Shown: positions 26,098 to 36,104 of the stretch, one piece after another
How the letters are laid out: each line of letters starts with the position of its first letter
Numbering within the stretch: the first letter of the stretch is position 1
Source of the DNA: Opitutus sp. GAS368
GTDB lineage: Bacteria > Verrucomicrobiota > Verrucomicrobiia > Opitutales > Opitutaceae
NCBI RefSeq assembly: GCF_900104925.1
Contig: NZ_LT629735.1
Span: 3,455,001-3,519,000 of the forward strand
Direction: 5' to 3'
DNA: 64,000 bases
Made by a program: the position numbers and the translations under genes
The notes under the pieces: generated by a model
What the model was told of the DNA's origin: nothing
The model's database searches: none
The model's input: the letters and a program-made list of their open reading frames with translations, nothing else

Positions 26098-27078
26098 TCA
26101 GCAGACACGGGTGAATTTCGAGAGCGCGCTGCCTTCGGCGCCGGTTCTCGGCAGCATCGCGCGCTCGGCCGGGAGCCGGCCGGTGACCTGCCAGCGATCG
26201 CCGGTCTCGGCGATGTAGAGCGATCCGTCCTTTCCGACGGCGATGGCGTGGGGATAATGGAGGACATCGGGAAAGGTCCAGACCTCGAGTGTGCGGCCGC
26301 TGCGGTCGAAGCGGATGATCGCGTTGTCAATGCCGGCCGAGCCGTAGAGGCAGCCGTCCGGCGCCGCGCAGAGCCCGTCGACCGAATGCAGGCCGGGCCA
26401 GTTGGCGGCGGGCGTGCCGTCGGGATGGAAGACCTGGATGCGGTCGTTCTCGCGGTCCGTCATGTAGAGCAATCCGTCGGCGCCCAACGTGATCACATGG
26501 GGGGTATGGAATTCACCGGGGGCGGTCCCGCGGCGGCCCCAGTCGAAGAGGAAGCGCCCGTCCGCCGAGAATTTCGCGATGCGCGAGTTGCCGTAGCCGT
26601 CGGTGACATAGAATTCCCCGCCGGGGAGGACGCACACGTGCGTCGGCTGGAAGAAATGGCGGTCGTCGCAACCGGGCTCGCCGTCGACGCCGAGCGTGAG
26701 CAGCAGGTCGCCCTCGGGCGAAAACTTCCGCACCAGGTGCCGGCTCACGTCGGTGATCCAGACGTTGTCCCGGGGATCGACATGCAGGCCGTGCAGCCAG
26801 TGGCGCTCGGCGATGGGGATGGGCGTCGGGCCGCGCAGGTCGTAGGCGACGCTCTTCTTCTGGTGCGCGGCGCCGATTTCGCAATCAAGCGAACCGTCGG
26901 CCCGGAGCCGCAGGAACGGGCGGTCCCCGCGGTGGGCGACATAGATGCGGTCGCGCGAGTCGATGCCGACACCCACGACCCGGTCCAGCGTGATACCGGG
27001 CAGCCTGGCCCAACCCGGTTGCGGAACCAACCGGGACTTCGCGGAGGACGTGAACGGAGCGGCGCGGAGCGGGAACAT
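26098..27078 (-). CDS. NHL-repeat beta-propeller protein
   Basis: This 326-residue protein has repeated NHL-type strands: RIYVAHRGDR, NVWITDVSRHLVRKF, EFYVTDGYGNSRIAKF, LLYMTDRENDRIQVF and SLYIAETGD. Such six-bladed propellers occur as lactonases, peptidyl-glycine lyases and binding proteins. No signal peptide is evident with the start chosen here (MFPLRAAP). The frame is open 47 codons further upstream, but that stretch overlaps the fusion gene. It is followed 2 bp later by the Tat protein. Confidence 0.78.
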   Translation of the reverse strand: MFPLRAAPFTSSAKSRLVPQPGWARLPGITLDRVVGVGIDSRDRIYVAHRGDRPFLRLRADGSLDCEIGAAHQKKSVAYDLRGPTPIPIAERHWLHGLHVDPRDNVWITDVSRHLVRKFSPEGDLLLTLGVDGEPGCDDRHFFQPTHVCVLPGGEFYVTDGYGNSRIAKFSADGRFLFDWGRRGTAPGEFHTPHVITLGADGLLYMTDRENDRIQVFHPDGTPAANWPGLHSVDGLCAAPDGCLYGSAGIDNAIIRFDRSGRTLEVWTFPDVLHYPHAIAVGKDGSLYIAETGDRWQVTGRLPAERAMLPRTGAEGSALSKFTRVC

Positions 27079-27094
27079 GGCAGGGTAAGGTTGC

Positions 27095-29431
27095 CTAGGC
27101 GAGACGGGCGAAGCCGCGCAGTCCGCGGGCGACCCCGGATTCCTCCGCGAGCGTGCCCTTGGTGATGACTGCCGCAATCTCACCCATGGTCTCGCCGGCG
27201 GCGCGCAGCAGTTGCTCAATCTTCGGCTCGTCGTGGGCGAGCATTACGTAGTAGTAGCTCGAGACGAGAAAGCCGCGTTCGCGCATCTTGCGCACGTAGA
27301 GCGCTTGCGCGAGCGGCGCGTCCGCCCCGAGATCGAAGTTCATGGTGGGTGTCGCGGGCATGCCGGCCACGATCAGCCGGCAGGCCGGCAGACTCGTGGC
27401 GATGGCCTTCAGGCCGGCCTGGAGCAGCTCGCCCCGGGCCCAGACCACCTCGTGCACGCGCAGGCGTCGGACCTTCTCGAGCACGGCGAGCGCGGCGGCG
27501 GGACCGACGCCATCCGTCCAGTAGCTGGAGGAAATGAAGCTGCCGTCCGCGGCCGCCATGATCGCCTCCCGGCCAACGACGGTGCCAAAGGGGAAGCCGT
27601 TGCTCATGGCTTTCGCATAGACCGCCAGGTCGGGTTCAAGGCCAAACCGGGCCATTGCGCCGGGGAAGCCATAGCGCAGGCCGCTGGTCACCTCGTCGAC
27701 GACGAACACCCCGCCGGCGGCCCGGCAGCGGGCCGCCACCTTGGCGATGAAATCATCCTTGGGCGCCTGCGAGCGCATCGGTTCCATGACGACGGCGGCC
27801 AGGTTGCCGCCGAGCTGCGCGAGGGCGGCCTCGAGCGAGGCGAGGTCATTGTAACGAAACGGGACGGAGGTGCCCTTCAACTCGCGCGGCACGCCCTTGG
27901 GCTCGAGGCCGGGCAACAGGTGACCGTTGAGCGCGTCCGTCTCCCCGAGGTTCGCCGCCAGATACCAGTCGTGCCAGCCGTGGTAGCCGCAGAAGGCGAC
28001 GCCGCTGCGGCCCGTCGCCGCGCGGGCGATGCGGACGGCCATCGTCATGGCGTCGCCGCCACCGCGGGCGTAGCGGACCTTGCCGGCCCAAGGATGCAGC
28101 GCGAGGAGGGTTTCGGCGAGTTCCACCTCCTGGGGGTTGACGAGCGAACAGTAGGTGCCGAGTGCCAGGCGCCTCTGCACCGCGGCGGTCACGTCGGGAT
28201 CGGCGTAGCCCAGCAGGATCGCACCCACGCCGCCGGCGAAGTCGAGGTAGCGCCGGTCGCTGAGGTCCCAGACTTCGGAGCCGGCGCAGCGCGAGAAATA
28301 AGCGGGCCAGGACTTGGCGTCGAACATCTCGGCCCGCTTGGACAGGAGACCGGTGCCTCCCGAGATCACCGTCCGGGCCCGCTGCCAGAGTTCGGTGCCC
28401 GTGGATGAGGGCGCCACGGCGGCGGCCGGCAGATGCGGGGCGAGGGTCCGTAGCGCGTTCCGCAGGAAGATATCATCCAGGTCACCGCGCGTCAGGCCCG
28501 TGTCCTCGCAGGCCTCGCGCAGGCTGAGCAGCGACTCGATCCCGACCAGGGTCATGTCTGAATTGGTCGGGGCTTGGTGTTCCGAACGGATTAATTCCGG
28601 ATGCAGCCAGAAAAAGAGGCTGCCGGTGGTGACGCAGCGGCCGCGGAGTTCGCTGACCGCGTAATCGGAGCCCCAGAGCACGCGGCGCGGACCGAGGGTC
28701 CGCAAGGCGGCGCGGAAGGCCTCGGCTTCGCAGATGGCGGAGGTGTCAACGAAGGCGTTGTCGAGGTCCGCGATGGCGTGCAATCCGTGGCGGGCGTTGC
28801 GGTAGCTGAAGCTGCGGGCGATGTGCGCGAGGATGAGCCGGGCCTGCGGATAGGCGCGGCAGAGGCGGCGCAGCGAGGCTTGATTGCCCGGGTCCTCCAT
28901 GGCGCCGTCCCGCACGATGTGCAGGAGCAGAACGCCGCGCACCTCGTGCAGGATTTCCCACATCCATTCCGGGGCGAATTCCTCGATGGTGGCGTGCATC
29001 GTGTCGGGCCGGTCCGCGTAACAGTGATAGACCTTGAGGCCGCAGAATCTTCCGCTGCGCAGCGCCGCGGCGACCTCCGCCGGGTTGTCGGCGGGCGAAG
29101 CCACCATGAGGGCGCGGCTGAGCGGCGTGCCGTGCCCGCTTACCTCACCGGCCACCCAGTCGTTCATCGCCGGCCGGTCCGCGGCCCGGCGCGGCATGCC
29201 GAAATAGAGGCCGTGGATCGTGGTTACCGGCATGTAACGTTGCAGGGCCGCGCGATGGTCGGCGCAGCCCAGCGCGGGTTTCCCGCCGAGGAAGGCCCAC
29301 TCGCCGGCGGGGAAATGGGCGGCGTGATACGGGTGGACGTGGATGTCGTAGATCTCGGACGGCAGGAAGCCGGCCAGGCCGGTGACCGCCAGCTCGCGGT
29401 CGCGCGGAGTGAGGGTGTCGACGTATTTCAT
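27095..29431 (-). CDS. amidohydrolase - class III aminotransferase fusion protein
   Basis: This single 778-residue reading frame joins two enzymes. Residues about 1-345 are an amidohydrolase-2 type metal-dependent hydrolase: His31-x-His33 in DIHVHPYH, a later LILAHIAR and the closing LWGSDYA. Residues about 355-778 are a fold-type I class III aminotransferase resembling glutamate-1-semialdehyde aminomutase: RYLDFAGGVGA, FCGYHGWHD, the PLP aspartate in VDEVTSG and the PLP lysine in YAKAMSNGFPFG. There is no stop or frameshift between them. The start ATG 29431 overlaps the MFS stop (ATGA); open frame further upstream is a shadow of the MFS gene. It may hydrolyse a lactone, amide or carboxylate and transaminate the product. 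Confidence 0.88.
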   Translation of the reverse strand: MKYVDTLTPRDRELAVTGLAGFLPSEIYDIHVHPYHAAHFPAGEWAFLGGKPALGCADHRAALQRYMPVTTIHGLYFGMPRRAADRPAMNDWVAGEVSGHGTPLSRALMVASPADNPAEVAAALRSGRFCGLKVYHCYADRPDTMHATIEEFAPEWMWEILHEVRGVLLLHIVRDGAMEDPGNQASLRRLCRAYPQARLILAHIARSFSYRNARHGLHAIADLDNAFVDTSAICEAEAFRAALRTLGPRRVLWGSDYAVSELRGRCVTTGSLFFWLHPELIRSEHQAPTNSDMTLVGIESLLSLREACEDTGLTRGDLDDIFLRNALRTLAPHLPAAAVAPSSTGTELWQRARTVISGGTGLLSKRAEMFDAKSWPAYFSRCAGSEVWDLSDRRYLDFAGGVGAILLGYADPDVTAAVQRRLALGTYCSLVNPQEVELAETLLALHPWAGKVRYARGGGDAMTMAVRIARAATGRSGVAFCGYHGWHDWYLAANLGETDALNGHLLPGLEPKGVPRELKGTSVPFRYNDLASLEAALAQLGGNLAAVVMEPMRSQAPKDDFIAKVAARCRAAGGVFVVDEVTSGLRYGFPGAMARFGLEPDLAVYAKAMSNGFPFGTVVGREAIMAAADGSFISSSYWTDGVGPAAALAVLEKVRRLRVHEVVWARGELLQAGLKAIATSLPACRLIVAGMPATPTMNFDLGADAPLAQALYVRKMRERGFLVSSYYYVMLAHDEPKIEQLLRAAGETMGEIAAVITKGTLAEESGVARGLRGFARLA

Positions 29432-30675
29432 GACGGGGTGTTGGCGGGGTGATCGCGCGGGTTGATGAGCCACAGCAGCAGGGCGCAGAGCACGAGGACA
29501 CCGGCGCCGAAGTTGAAAACGTTGCTGATATTGACGTGCGCGTCGCGGAGGGCGCCGCCGGCGTAGATGGTCAGGCCGCCCGCCATGACGGCGAAGGTGT
29601 TGATCACACCGACGCCCGTGGCGAGATAGCGCCGGTCGACGATCTGCGCGAGGATCGGCGTCATGTTGGCGTCGGGGAACGGCCGGGCGAAGCCGTAGAT
29701 CACCATGCCGGTCAGCACGAGGCCGAGGACGGGCATGTTGGCCAGGAGCAGGACGCCCGGCACCGCAACCAGGCAGCCGATGACGCCGACCCAAACCCGG
29801 CCGCGCACCGCGCGCAGGCTCCAGCGGTCCGCCCAAAGGCCGCCGGCGACCATGCCGACGAGGCTGGAGGAGTAGACGTAGCCGAGCGCGGTCAGACCCG
29901 CGCGGCCCTGGGTCAGGGCGAACTGTTCGTGCAGATACGTGGGCAACCACCCGGCGATGGCCCAGCTGGCAACGCCGAGCAGGCCCCAGAAGATCAGGGC
30001 GAGGATAAAGGAGCGCTGGCTGAACAGACTGGCCAGCGCCTCGCCCAGCCGCACGCGCGGCGGTGCGGCGACAGTCTGGCCGGGCCGGGCCGGCTCCGCC
30101 GGCCGGTCGCGCAGGAGCGCGAGCAGCACGAGCGAATAAAGCATGCCCATGATGCCGAAAAACTCGAAGACGAAGGTCCAGTCCTGCTGGTCGGCGATCC
30201 AGCCGCCGAGGCCGCCGAGGGCCGACCCGACCATGACGCCGCTCAGGTGGATGCCGTTGGCGAGGGAGCGCGTGGCATTGCGGTGATAGTCCATCAGCAG
30301 CGCGGCCGCCGCCGGGAAGTAGCACGCCTCGCTGATGCCCATCAGCGAACGGTAGAGCAGCAGCTCGGGAAACGAAGTGGCGTGCGCGGTCAGCCACGTG
30401 ACGGCCGACCAGGCGAAGAGAGAGAAGATGATCACGCGGCTGCGGTTGACCTTGTCTGCGAAGAAGCCGCCGAGCGGGCTCAGCAGCCCGTAGGTCACGA
30501 GGAAGACCGTGGTGAGCAGGCCGAACTGCGCGTCGGTCATCGTGATGGAGGCCTTGATGGAGGTCCGCATCGTGATCAGGATCAGCCGGTCGAGGTAGTT
30601 GAGACAGGCGACGAACCAGAGGAGGGCCACCGCGAGCCACGCGCGGCGGGGCAGGGGTTCGATGTCAGCACTCAT
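29428..30675 (-). CDS. MFS transporter (TMRGS-like subgroup)
   Basis: This 415-residue carrier has 12 predicted membrane segments. It shares with the other paralogues NYLDRLILITMRTS, TMTDAQFGLLTT and GGFFADKVNRSR, although Gly of TMRGS is Thr here. It probably imports an organic anion or sugar acid. It follows another paralogue by 15 bp in the minus operon and is coupled to the fusion enzyme gene by ATGA overlap, which suggests that enzyme acts on its cargo. Confidence 0.89.
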   Translation of the reverse strand: MSADIEPLPRRAWLAVALLWFVACLNYLDRLILITMRTSIKASITMTDAQFGLLTTVFLVTYGLLSPLGGFFADKVNRSRVIIFSLFAWSAVTWLTAHATSFPELLLYRSLMGISEACYFPAAAALLMDYHRNATRSLANGIHLSGVMVGSALGGLGGWIADQQDWTFVFEFFGIMGMLYSLVLLALLRDRPAEPARPGQTVAAPPRVRLGEALASLFSQRSFILALIFWGLLGVASWAIAGWLPTYLHEQFALTQGRAGLTALGYVYSSSLVGMVAGGLWADRWSLRAVRGRVWVGVIGCLVAVPGVLLLANMPVLGLVLTGMVIYGFARPFPDANMTPILAQIVDRRYLATGVGVINTFAVMAGGLTIYAGGALRDAHVNISNVFNFGAGVLVLCALLLWLINPRDHPANTPS

Positions 30676-30690
30676 AGGGGGCGGGAGAGC

Positions 30691-31917
30691 TTAGCGGTTG
30701 GAGGCGGACTGGGGCCGGATGAAATAAAGCAGGACTGCGCAGACCAGCAGGCTGGCGGCGGCGAACTGGAAGACGCGGCCGACATTCACGTCGGCGTCGC
30801 GCAGGACTCCCCCGGCGTAGATGGTCAAGCCCCCGACAGCGCAGGAGAAGAAGTTTAGCAGGCCGTAACCCGTGGCCCGATATCGCGGATCCGCCACCGA
30901 ACAGAGGATCGGCATCATGTTCGTGTCGGCGAAGGCCTTGGCCAGGCCGAATAAAATCAGGCCGGCAATGGCCAGGGGTAGCCAGTCGATGGAGGACGCG
31001 AGCAAGATCCCCGGGGCGGCCACCAGCAGGCCGATGAGGGGCACCAGGACGCGGCCGCGTTCGTCCTTCCGGCTCCAGTGATCAGCCCAGACCCCGCCGA
31101 CCAATACGCCGATCAGGGCCGCGGTTTGCAGGTAGCCGGTGGCGGACAGTCCGGCGGTGCCCTGGGAAAGATGGAAATGCTCGTTGAGATAGGTGGGCAT
31201 CCAGCCCACGACGGCCCAACCGGCCAGTCCCAGCAGTCCCCAGTAGAAAAGCGCGAGAATGAACGAGGTGCGACCAAACAGACTTTTCAGGGCGGCGCGC
31301 ATGTCGACGCGGACCGCCATCGCCCCGGCGGCGGGCGCTTCCGCCGGAAGGTCTCGCAGAAGGAGCGCGATCACGCCCGTGTAGGCGATGCCGGCGAGAC
31401 CGAACAGCAGGAAGGCGTGGTTCCAGCCGTGGCGCTCGGCGATCCAGCCGCCGAACCCGCCCAGGGCGGAACCCACCATGATGCCGCTCATGTGGATACC
31501 GGTGGCCAGCGAACGGGTGGGGCCGCGATGGTAATCGGCGATCAAGGCCAGCGCGGCCGGAATGTAGCAGGCCTCGCTGATGCCCATCAGCGCGCGGGTC
31601 GCGAGCAACTGGGGGAAGGTCGTGGCGTGCGCGGTGAGCCAGGTGATGACCGACCAGGCGAAGAGACTGCAAATGATCACCCGCGACCGGTTGAAACGGT
31701 CGGCCAGGAAGCCGGCGAACGGGCTCAGCAGCGCGTAGACCCACAGAAACACGGAGGTCAGCAGGCCGAACTGCGCCTCCGTCATGGGAATGGCCGCGAC
31801 CAGCGAACCGCGCATGGTGGTGACAAGGACACGGTCGAGGTAATTCAGGCAGCCTACCATCCAGAGCAGGCCCACGATCAGCCAGGCCCGGGACGGCAGC
31901 TTGGATTCGTTCAACAT
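30691..31917 (-). CDS. MFS transporter (TMRGS subgroup)
   Basis: This 408-residue paralogue of the neighbouring carrier has NYLDRVLVTTMRGS, IPMTEAQFGLLTS and GFLADRFNRSR. I chose the start MLNESK (31917), which matches the N-terminal length of the paralogues. In-frame starts at 31962 and 31992 would add a proline-rich extension. It lies 99 bp after the NagB-like gene, the longest gap in this operon, so an internal promoter is possible. Confidence 0.88.
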   Translation of the reverse strand: MLNESKLPSRAWLIVGLLWMVGCLNYLDRVLVTTMRGSLVAAIPMTEAQFGLLTSVFLWVYALLSPFAGFLADRFNRSRVIICSLFAWSVITWLTAHATTFPQLLATRALMGISEACYIPAALALIADYHRGPTRSLATGIHMSGIMVGSALGGFGGWIAERHGWNHAFLLFGLAGIAYTGVIALLLRDLPAEAPAAGAMAVRVDMRAALKSLFGRTSFILALFYWGLLGLAGWAVVGWMPTYLNEHFHLSQGTAGLSATGYLQTAALIGVLVGGVWADHWSRKDERGRVLVPLIGLLVAAPGILLASSIDWLPLAIAGLILFGLAKAFADTNMMPILCSVADPRYRATGYGLLNFFSCAVGGLTIYAGGVLRDADVNVGRVFQFAAASLLVCAVLLYFIRPQSASNR

Positions 31918-32016
31918 GAAGAAGGTGGGTTTCGGCGGAGCCTCAGCCAAGCTGATCCCCATGGGCCGGGTGGGAGGTTGGCACCCGGGCACGATGACGG
32001 GGCGGGGCGCAGGCCC

Positions 32017-32964
32017 TTAGTAACCCTTGTCCCAGCGCGTTTCGATGTTGGCCGCGGCAGACTCCGACACCCATACGTCCGTGCGGAGCGTCTGGAGGAT
32101 GGATTCGGGCACGCGCGGGGTGACGGGACCGTGGAGGACGAGGCGCGTGGTGAGGCGCTGCCAGGAGGCGAAGGAGCCGTCGACCGTGATGGAGTGCAGG
32201 TCGATCCGGTTCTTGGCGGCGATGACCTCAGCCGGTCCGATGGTGGCGGCCTTGGGTGGCACGGCGCAGAGGTCGCCGCTGCTGCCGAAGCAACCGTGCA
32301 GCGAGTTCTGCGCGATGGTGAAGGGGCTCAGCGTACAGATCCGGGGCCCCATTTTCTTCCATTCCGCGAGCGTGCCGGCAAACTCGGGGGCGTCGGGTTC
32401 AATGAAGGCGAGGTGGCCGGTCCAGCCCGGGCCGCTGTAACAGATGTCGGCGCCGCCGAGATCCGCCAGCATCCGGCCGTAGTCCTTGAGGTTCCTGTCG
32501 GTGAAGACGTGGACCTGCTTTTCCGGCGGCCGCAGCTTGGGATCCAGTTGCGCCCAAAAATACTTCTTGAAGGCGTGACCAAAGCCGAATTCCCACGACT
32601 CGGGCGCGATGTGGCCGTTCTCGTCGGCGTATTCGTCCATGTTGAACGTGTGGAGCTTCCGGCAGTTGACGCGGGCCCGGTTGAGCATGGCGGCGAGCTT
32701 GGCGTAGCCCGGCCACGGATTTGGCATGATCGCGACAAAGGACCGGCCGGCGTCCATCGCGGTCTTGATCCGGAAGAACATGTCCGTGATCCAGCGAAAC
32801 TCGACTTCGGAGTCCGGCAGGACCGTGATGCGGAAGTCGGGGTTGTGGTGCCGGGTGATGTGCTCGCGCTTGATCGCGCGCACACGGGCAATCACCTTGG
32901 TGTCGCGGAATGGAATGAAGTTCGCCGGGGCGAACGTGAAGGAGCGGGAACTATTATTTTTCAT
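32017..32964 (-). CDS. glucosamine-6-phosphate deaminase-like protein with altered active site
   Basis: This 315-residue protein of the NagB/SugP-isomerase fold has the HTFNMDEYADENG segment that in NagB holds the ring-opening Asp72. The second active-site loop, GxGxDGHIAFNEP in NagB, reads GPGWTGHLAFIEP. His184 and the following Glu are kept, but the aspartate is Thr182. It is thus a divergent relative, perhaps an isomerase or deaminase for another amino sugar phosphate. Its start overlaps the nagA-like gene by 11 bp, so the two work together. Confidence 0.82.
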   Translation of the reverse strand: MKNNSSRSFTFAPANFIPFRDTKVIARVRAIKREHITRHHNPDFRITVLPDSEVEFRWITDMFFRIKTAMDAGRSFVAIMPNPWPGYAKLAAMLNRARVNCRKLHTFNMDEYADENGHIAPESWEFGFGHAFKKYFWAQLDPKLRPPEKQVHVFTDRNLKDYGRMLADLGGADICYSGPGWTGHLAFIEPDAPEFAGTLAEWKKMGPRICTLSPFTIAQNSLHGCFGSSGDLCAVPPKAATIGPAEVIAAKNRIDLHSITVDGSFASWQRLTTRLVLHGPVTPRVPESILQTLRTDVWVSESAAANIETRWDKGY

Positions 32965-34114
32965 AGACAGAGTGGCCGTTGACCCAGGTGCGGGCGGCGG
33001 TGAGGTTTTCGTCCCAGAGCACGAGGTCGGCGTCCGCGCCGGGTTCGAGCCGGCCCTTGCGGCCGAGGCCGAGCAGCCGGGCGGGATTGAGCGTGCCCAT
33101 GGCCCAGACCTGTTCGGGCGGCAGCCTGAGCCAGGTGAGGAGGTTCGCCATGCCGCGGTCCATCGTGAGGGCGCTGCCGGCAAGAAAATTCTTGGTCTCA
33201 TGCCGCGCGGCGTCGCCGGGCGACACTTTCACGCGGTAGCCCCAGGGGGTGTCGTATACGCCTGGCGGCAGGCCGGCACCGATGTTCGAATCGGTGATCA
33301 GGATGACACCGGCCCAGGTCTTGGCTGCCACGGCCGCCCGGATGGCGGTGGGATGGACGTGCACGCCGTCGGCGATGAAATCCACGCTCGCCCGTGGATC
33401 CGCTAGAATGGCTTCGACGGCCCCGACCGGGCGGGCGCCGGGCTCCGTCTCGGCCGGCGCATAGAACACGTCGTAGAAATGTGTGGCGTGCACGGCTCCG
33501 GCGTCCAGGGCCGCTTCGGTTTCCGCCACCCCGGCCCGGGTGTGGGTCAGGAATACCGTCACTTTTTCCTGCCGCAGGCGGCGGATGACCGGCACAATGT
33601 TCGGCGTATCGGGGCTCACCGACATCACGGCCAGACGGCCCGCGCAGGCCTCTAGGATCCGCTCGAGCAAATCCAAGTCGCCTGGCAGTGTCGGGCAGGC
33701 GGCTCCACCTACTGCCATGAAGGGGCCCTCAACATGAAGTCCCGGAATGTGGACTTCCTTGACCGAGGGAATGGCTGCGGCGATCCGGCCGAGGTTTTCG
33801 AGCCAGCCTTCGCGGATCTGGGGCACGATGGTGGGCAGAACCGTGGTCACCCCGAAGCGGCCCAGTTCCCGGGCGGCGCTTCGCAGGCCCTCCGGACCTG
33901 CTTCGTAGAGACTGTGCATGATACCGTGCGTGTGGACGTCGATCAAACCGGGTGTCAGCAAGCGCCCGTTGCCGTTGACGACAACGGCGTCCTGAACGGC
34001 TCCGCCCACAGTTCCAGCGGCCACAATGTGTCCGTCATGGACGAGCACTTCACCCAGGCGGATGGATTTGCCAGGTTCGACCAGCCGGACGTTGCGGATA
34101 AGCAGAGAAGGCAT
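32954..34114 (-). CDS. nagA: N-acetylglucosamine-6-phosphate deacetylase
   Basis: This 386-residue amidohydrolase removes acetate from N-acetylglucosamine 6-phosphate or a close analogue in the cytoplasm. Visible are LTPGLIDVHTHG, the metal glutamate in GLHVEGPF, histidines in FLTHTRAG and VHATHFYDV, the substrate histidine in DGVHVHP and the catalytic aspartate in ITDSNIGAG (normally TDA). These are NagA hallmarks. The acetate released could be activated by the acetyl-CoA synthetase encoded 8 bp upstream in the operon. Confidence 0.88.
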   Translation of the reverse strand: MPSLLIRNVRLVEPGKSIRLGEVLVHDGHIVAAGTVGGAVQDAVVVNGNGRLLTPGLIDVHTHGIMHSLYEAGPEGLRSAARELGRFGVTTVLPTIVPQIREGWLENLGRIAAAIPSVKEVHIPGLHVEGPFMAVGGAACPTLPGDLDLLERILEACAGRLAVMSVSPDTPNIVPVIRRLRQEKVTVFLTHTRAGVAETEAALDAGAVHATHFYDVFYAPAETEPGARPVGAVEAILADPRASVDFIADGVHVHPTAIRAAVAAKTWAGVILITDSNIGAGLPPGVYDTPWGYRVKVSPGDAARHETKNFLAGSALTMDRGMANLLTWLRLPPEQVWAMGTLNPARLLGLGRKGRLEPGADADLVLWDENLTAARTWVNGHSVYEK

Positions 34115-34122
34115 GGGTAGGA

Positions 34123-36087
34123 TTATTCCTCGTCGCTTTTTAGGGCCGAGATGACCGAAAAATCCTCGAGGGTCGTGGTGTCGCCCTTGATCTCGCCGCT
34201 GGTGGCGAGTTCCTTGAGCAGGCGGCGCATGATTTTCCCGGAGCGGGTCTTCGGCAGGCCGGCGGCGAAGCGGATCGTGTCGGGCTTGGCGAGCGAGCCG
34301 ATCTCCTTGCCGACGTGGGCGCGGAGCGCCTCCTTGAGCTCGTCGCTGGCGGTGTGCGTGGACTTGAGGGTCACAAACACAACGAGGGACTGGCCCTTCA
34401 GCTCGTCGGGCCGGCCGACCGCGGCGGCCTCGGCCACGGCGGCATGCGACACGAGCGCGCTCTCGATCTCGGCGGTGCCGATGCGATGGCCGGAGACGTT
34501 GAGCACGTCGTCGATGCGGCCGACGATCCAGAAGTAGCCGTCCTCGTCCTGCCGGGCGCCATCGCCGGTGAAGTAGACGCCGGGCTTGCCGGGGAATTCG
34601 CTGAAATAGGCCTGCTTGAAGCGGTCGTCGTCGCCCCAGAGGGTGCGGAGCATCGACGGCCAGGGCTGCATGATGGCGAGCTTGCCGCCGGAGTTACGCG
34701 GCACCTCCTCGCCCTTCTCGTCGACGACCTTCGGCAGGATGCCGAAGAACGGGAGCGTGGCGGAGCCGGGCTTGGTGGGCGTGATGCCGGGCAGCGGCGA
34801 GATCATGATCGAGCCGGTCTCGGTCTGCCACCAGGTGTCGACAATCGGGCACTTCTTCTTGCCGATCATGGTGTGATACCACATCCACGCCTCGGGGTTG
34901 ATGGGCTCGCCGACGGAGCCGAGCAGGCGGAGCGAGTCAAGGCGGTGGCGGAGCACGTAGTTATCGCCCCAGCGCATGAACGCGCGGATGGCGGTCGGCG
35001 CCGTGTAGAGGATGGTAAGGCCGTGGCGGTCGATCATCGACCAGAAGCGGTCGGGCTCCGGCTGGTTGGGCGCGCCCTCGTAGAGGAACACCGTCGAGCC
35101 GTTCGACAGCAGGCCATAGACGACGTAGCTGTGGCCGGTGATCCAACCGATGTCGGCGGAGCAGAAGTAGCGGTCGGTCTCCTTGAGATCGAAAATGTAG
35201 TGCGCGCTGAGCTTGGCGCCGAGCAGGTAGCCCGCGCTGGTGTGCAGCACGCCCTTGGGTTTGCCGGTGGAGCCGGAGGTATAGAGGATGAAGAGCGGGT
35301 GCTCGGCATCGAAGGCCTTCGCGTCGTGCCGGTTCGGCGCGCCCTCCCAAGCCTCTTTCCACCAGACGTCGCGGCCCTCGACCATCCTGACCTCGTTGCC
35401 GCAGCGCTTGACGACGAGGACGGTCTGCACGGTCGGCGTGCCCTCGACGGCGCGGTCGACGTTGGCCTTGAGCTCGATGACCTTGCCGCGGCGCCAGCCG
35501 CCGTCGGCGGTGATGACGAGCTTCGCCTGGCAGTCGTTGATGCGATCCTTGATGGCCTCGGCGCTGAAGCCGCCGAAGATGACGGTGTGCACGGCGCCGA
35601 CGCGGGCGCAGGCCAGCATGGCGATCACGGCCTCAGGAATCATCGGCAGGTAGATCGCGATGCGGTCGCCGGACTTGATGCCCGTGTTCTCTAGGATGTG
35701 GGCCAGACGGCAGACATGGAAATGCAGCTGCTTGTAGGTGATTGTGCGGACGTCGCCGGGCTCGCCCTCGAAAATAATTGCGGCCTTGTTCTCCCGGGCC
35801 GTGCCGAGGTGCCGGTCGAGGCAGTTCTCGGAAACGTTTAACTTGCCACCCAGGAACCACTGGACGTGGGGCGGCTTCCACTCCAGCACCTGCTTGAAAG
35901 GCTTCCGCCAGACGAGGTGTTCCTTGGCCTGCCGGCCCCAAAACTTTTCTGGCGCGTTGACCGACTCGGCATAGAGCTGGTCATAGGCCATGGGGTCGGC
36001 GAGGTTGGCCAGGCGCTCGAAGGCGGCCGACGGCTTGAATTTGCGCCCGACCTTTTGCAGTGAGACAAAAATCTGGGGGGTGGACAT
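34123..36087 (-). CDS. acs: acetyl-CoA synthetase (AMP-forming)
   Basis: This 654-residue, full-length enzyme makes acetyl-CoA from acetate, ATP and CoA. It shows the AMP-binding loop [11 protein letters not shown], the WWQTETG core motif, [14 protein letters not shown] and the C-terminal [11 protein letters not shown] with the lysine known to be controlled by acetylation. It is usually a core-metabolism gene. Its place between nagA and an aldolase, with spacings of 8 and 17 bp, suggests it recovers acetate freed by deacetylation. Confidence 0.96.
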   Translation of the reverse strand: MSTPQIFVSLQKVGRKFKPSAAFERLANLADPMAYDQLYAESVNAPEKFWGRQAKEHLVWRKPFKQVLEWKPPHVQWFLGGKLNVSENCLDRHLGTARENKAAIIFEGEPGDVRTITYKQLHFHVCRLAHILENTGIKSGDRIAIYLPMIPEAVIAMLACARVGAVHTVIFGGFSAEAIKDRINDCQAKLVITADGGWRRGKVIELKANVDRAVEGTPTVQTVLVVKRCGNEVRMVEGRDVWWKEAWEGAPNRHDAKAFDAEHPLFILYTSGSTGKPKGVLHTSAGYLLGAKLSAHYIFDLKETDRYFCSADIGWITGHSYVVYGLLSNGSTVFLYEGAPNQPEPDRFWSMIDRHGLTILYTAPTAIRAFMRWGDNYVLRHRLDSLRLLGSVGEPINPEAWMWYHTMIGKKKCPIVDTWWQTETGSIMISPLPGITPTKPGSATLPFFGILPKVVDEKGEEVPRNSGGKLAIMQPWPSMLRTLWGDDDRFKQAYFSEFPGKPGVYFTGDGARQDEDGYFWIVGRIDDVLNVSGHRIGTAEIESALVSHAAVAEAAAVGRPDELKGQSLVVFVTLKSTHTASDELKEALRAHVGKEIGSLAKPDTIRFAAGLPKTRSGKIMRRLLKELATSGEIKGDTTTLEDFSVISALKSDEE

Positions 36088-36104
36088 TGAGGACTAAGCG
36101 GAGG

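Noticed and set aside
29432-30640. Open frame extending the amidohydrolase-aminotransferase upstream by 403 codons
   Set aside because: It lies wholly inside the MFS gene in another frame, has arginine/proline-rich shadow composition, and the ATG at 29431 with ATGA overlap is a natural start.
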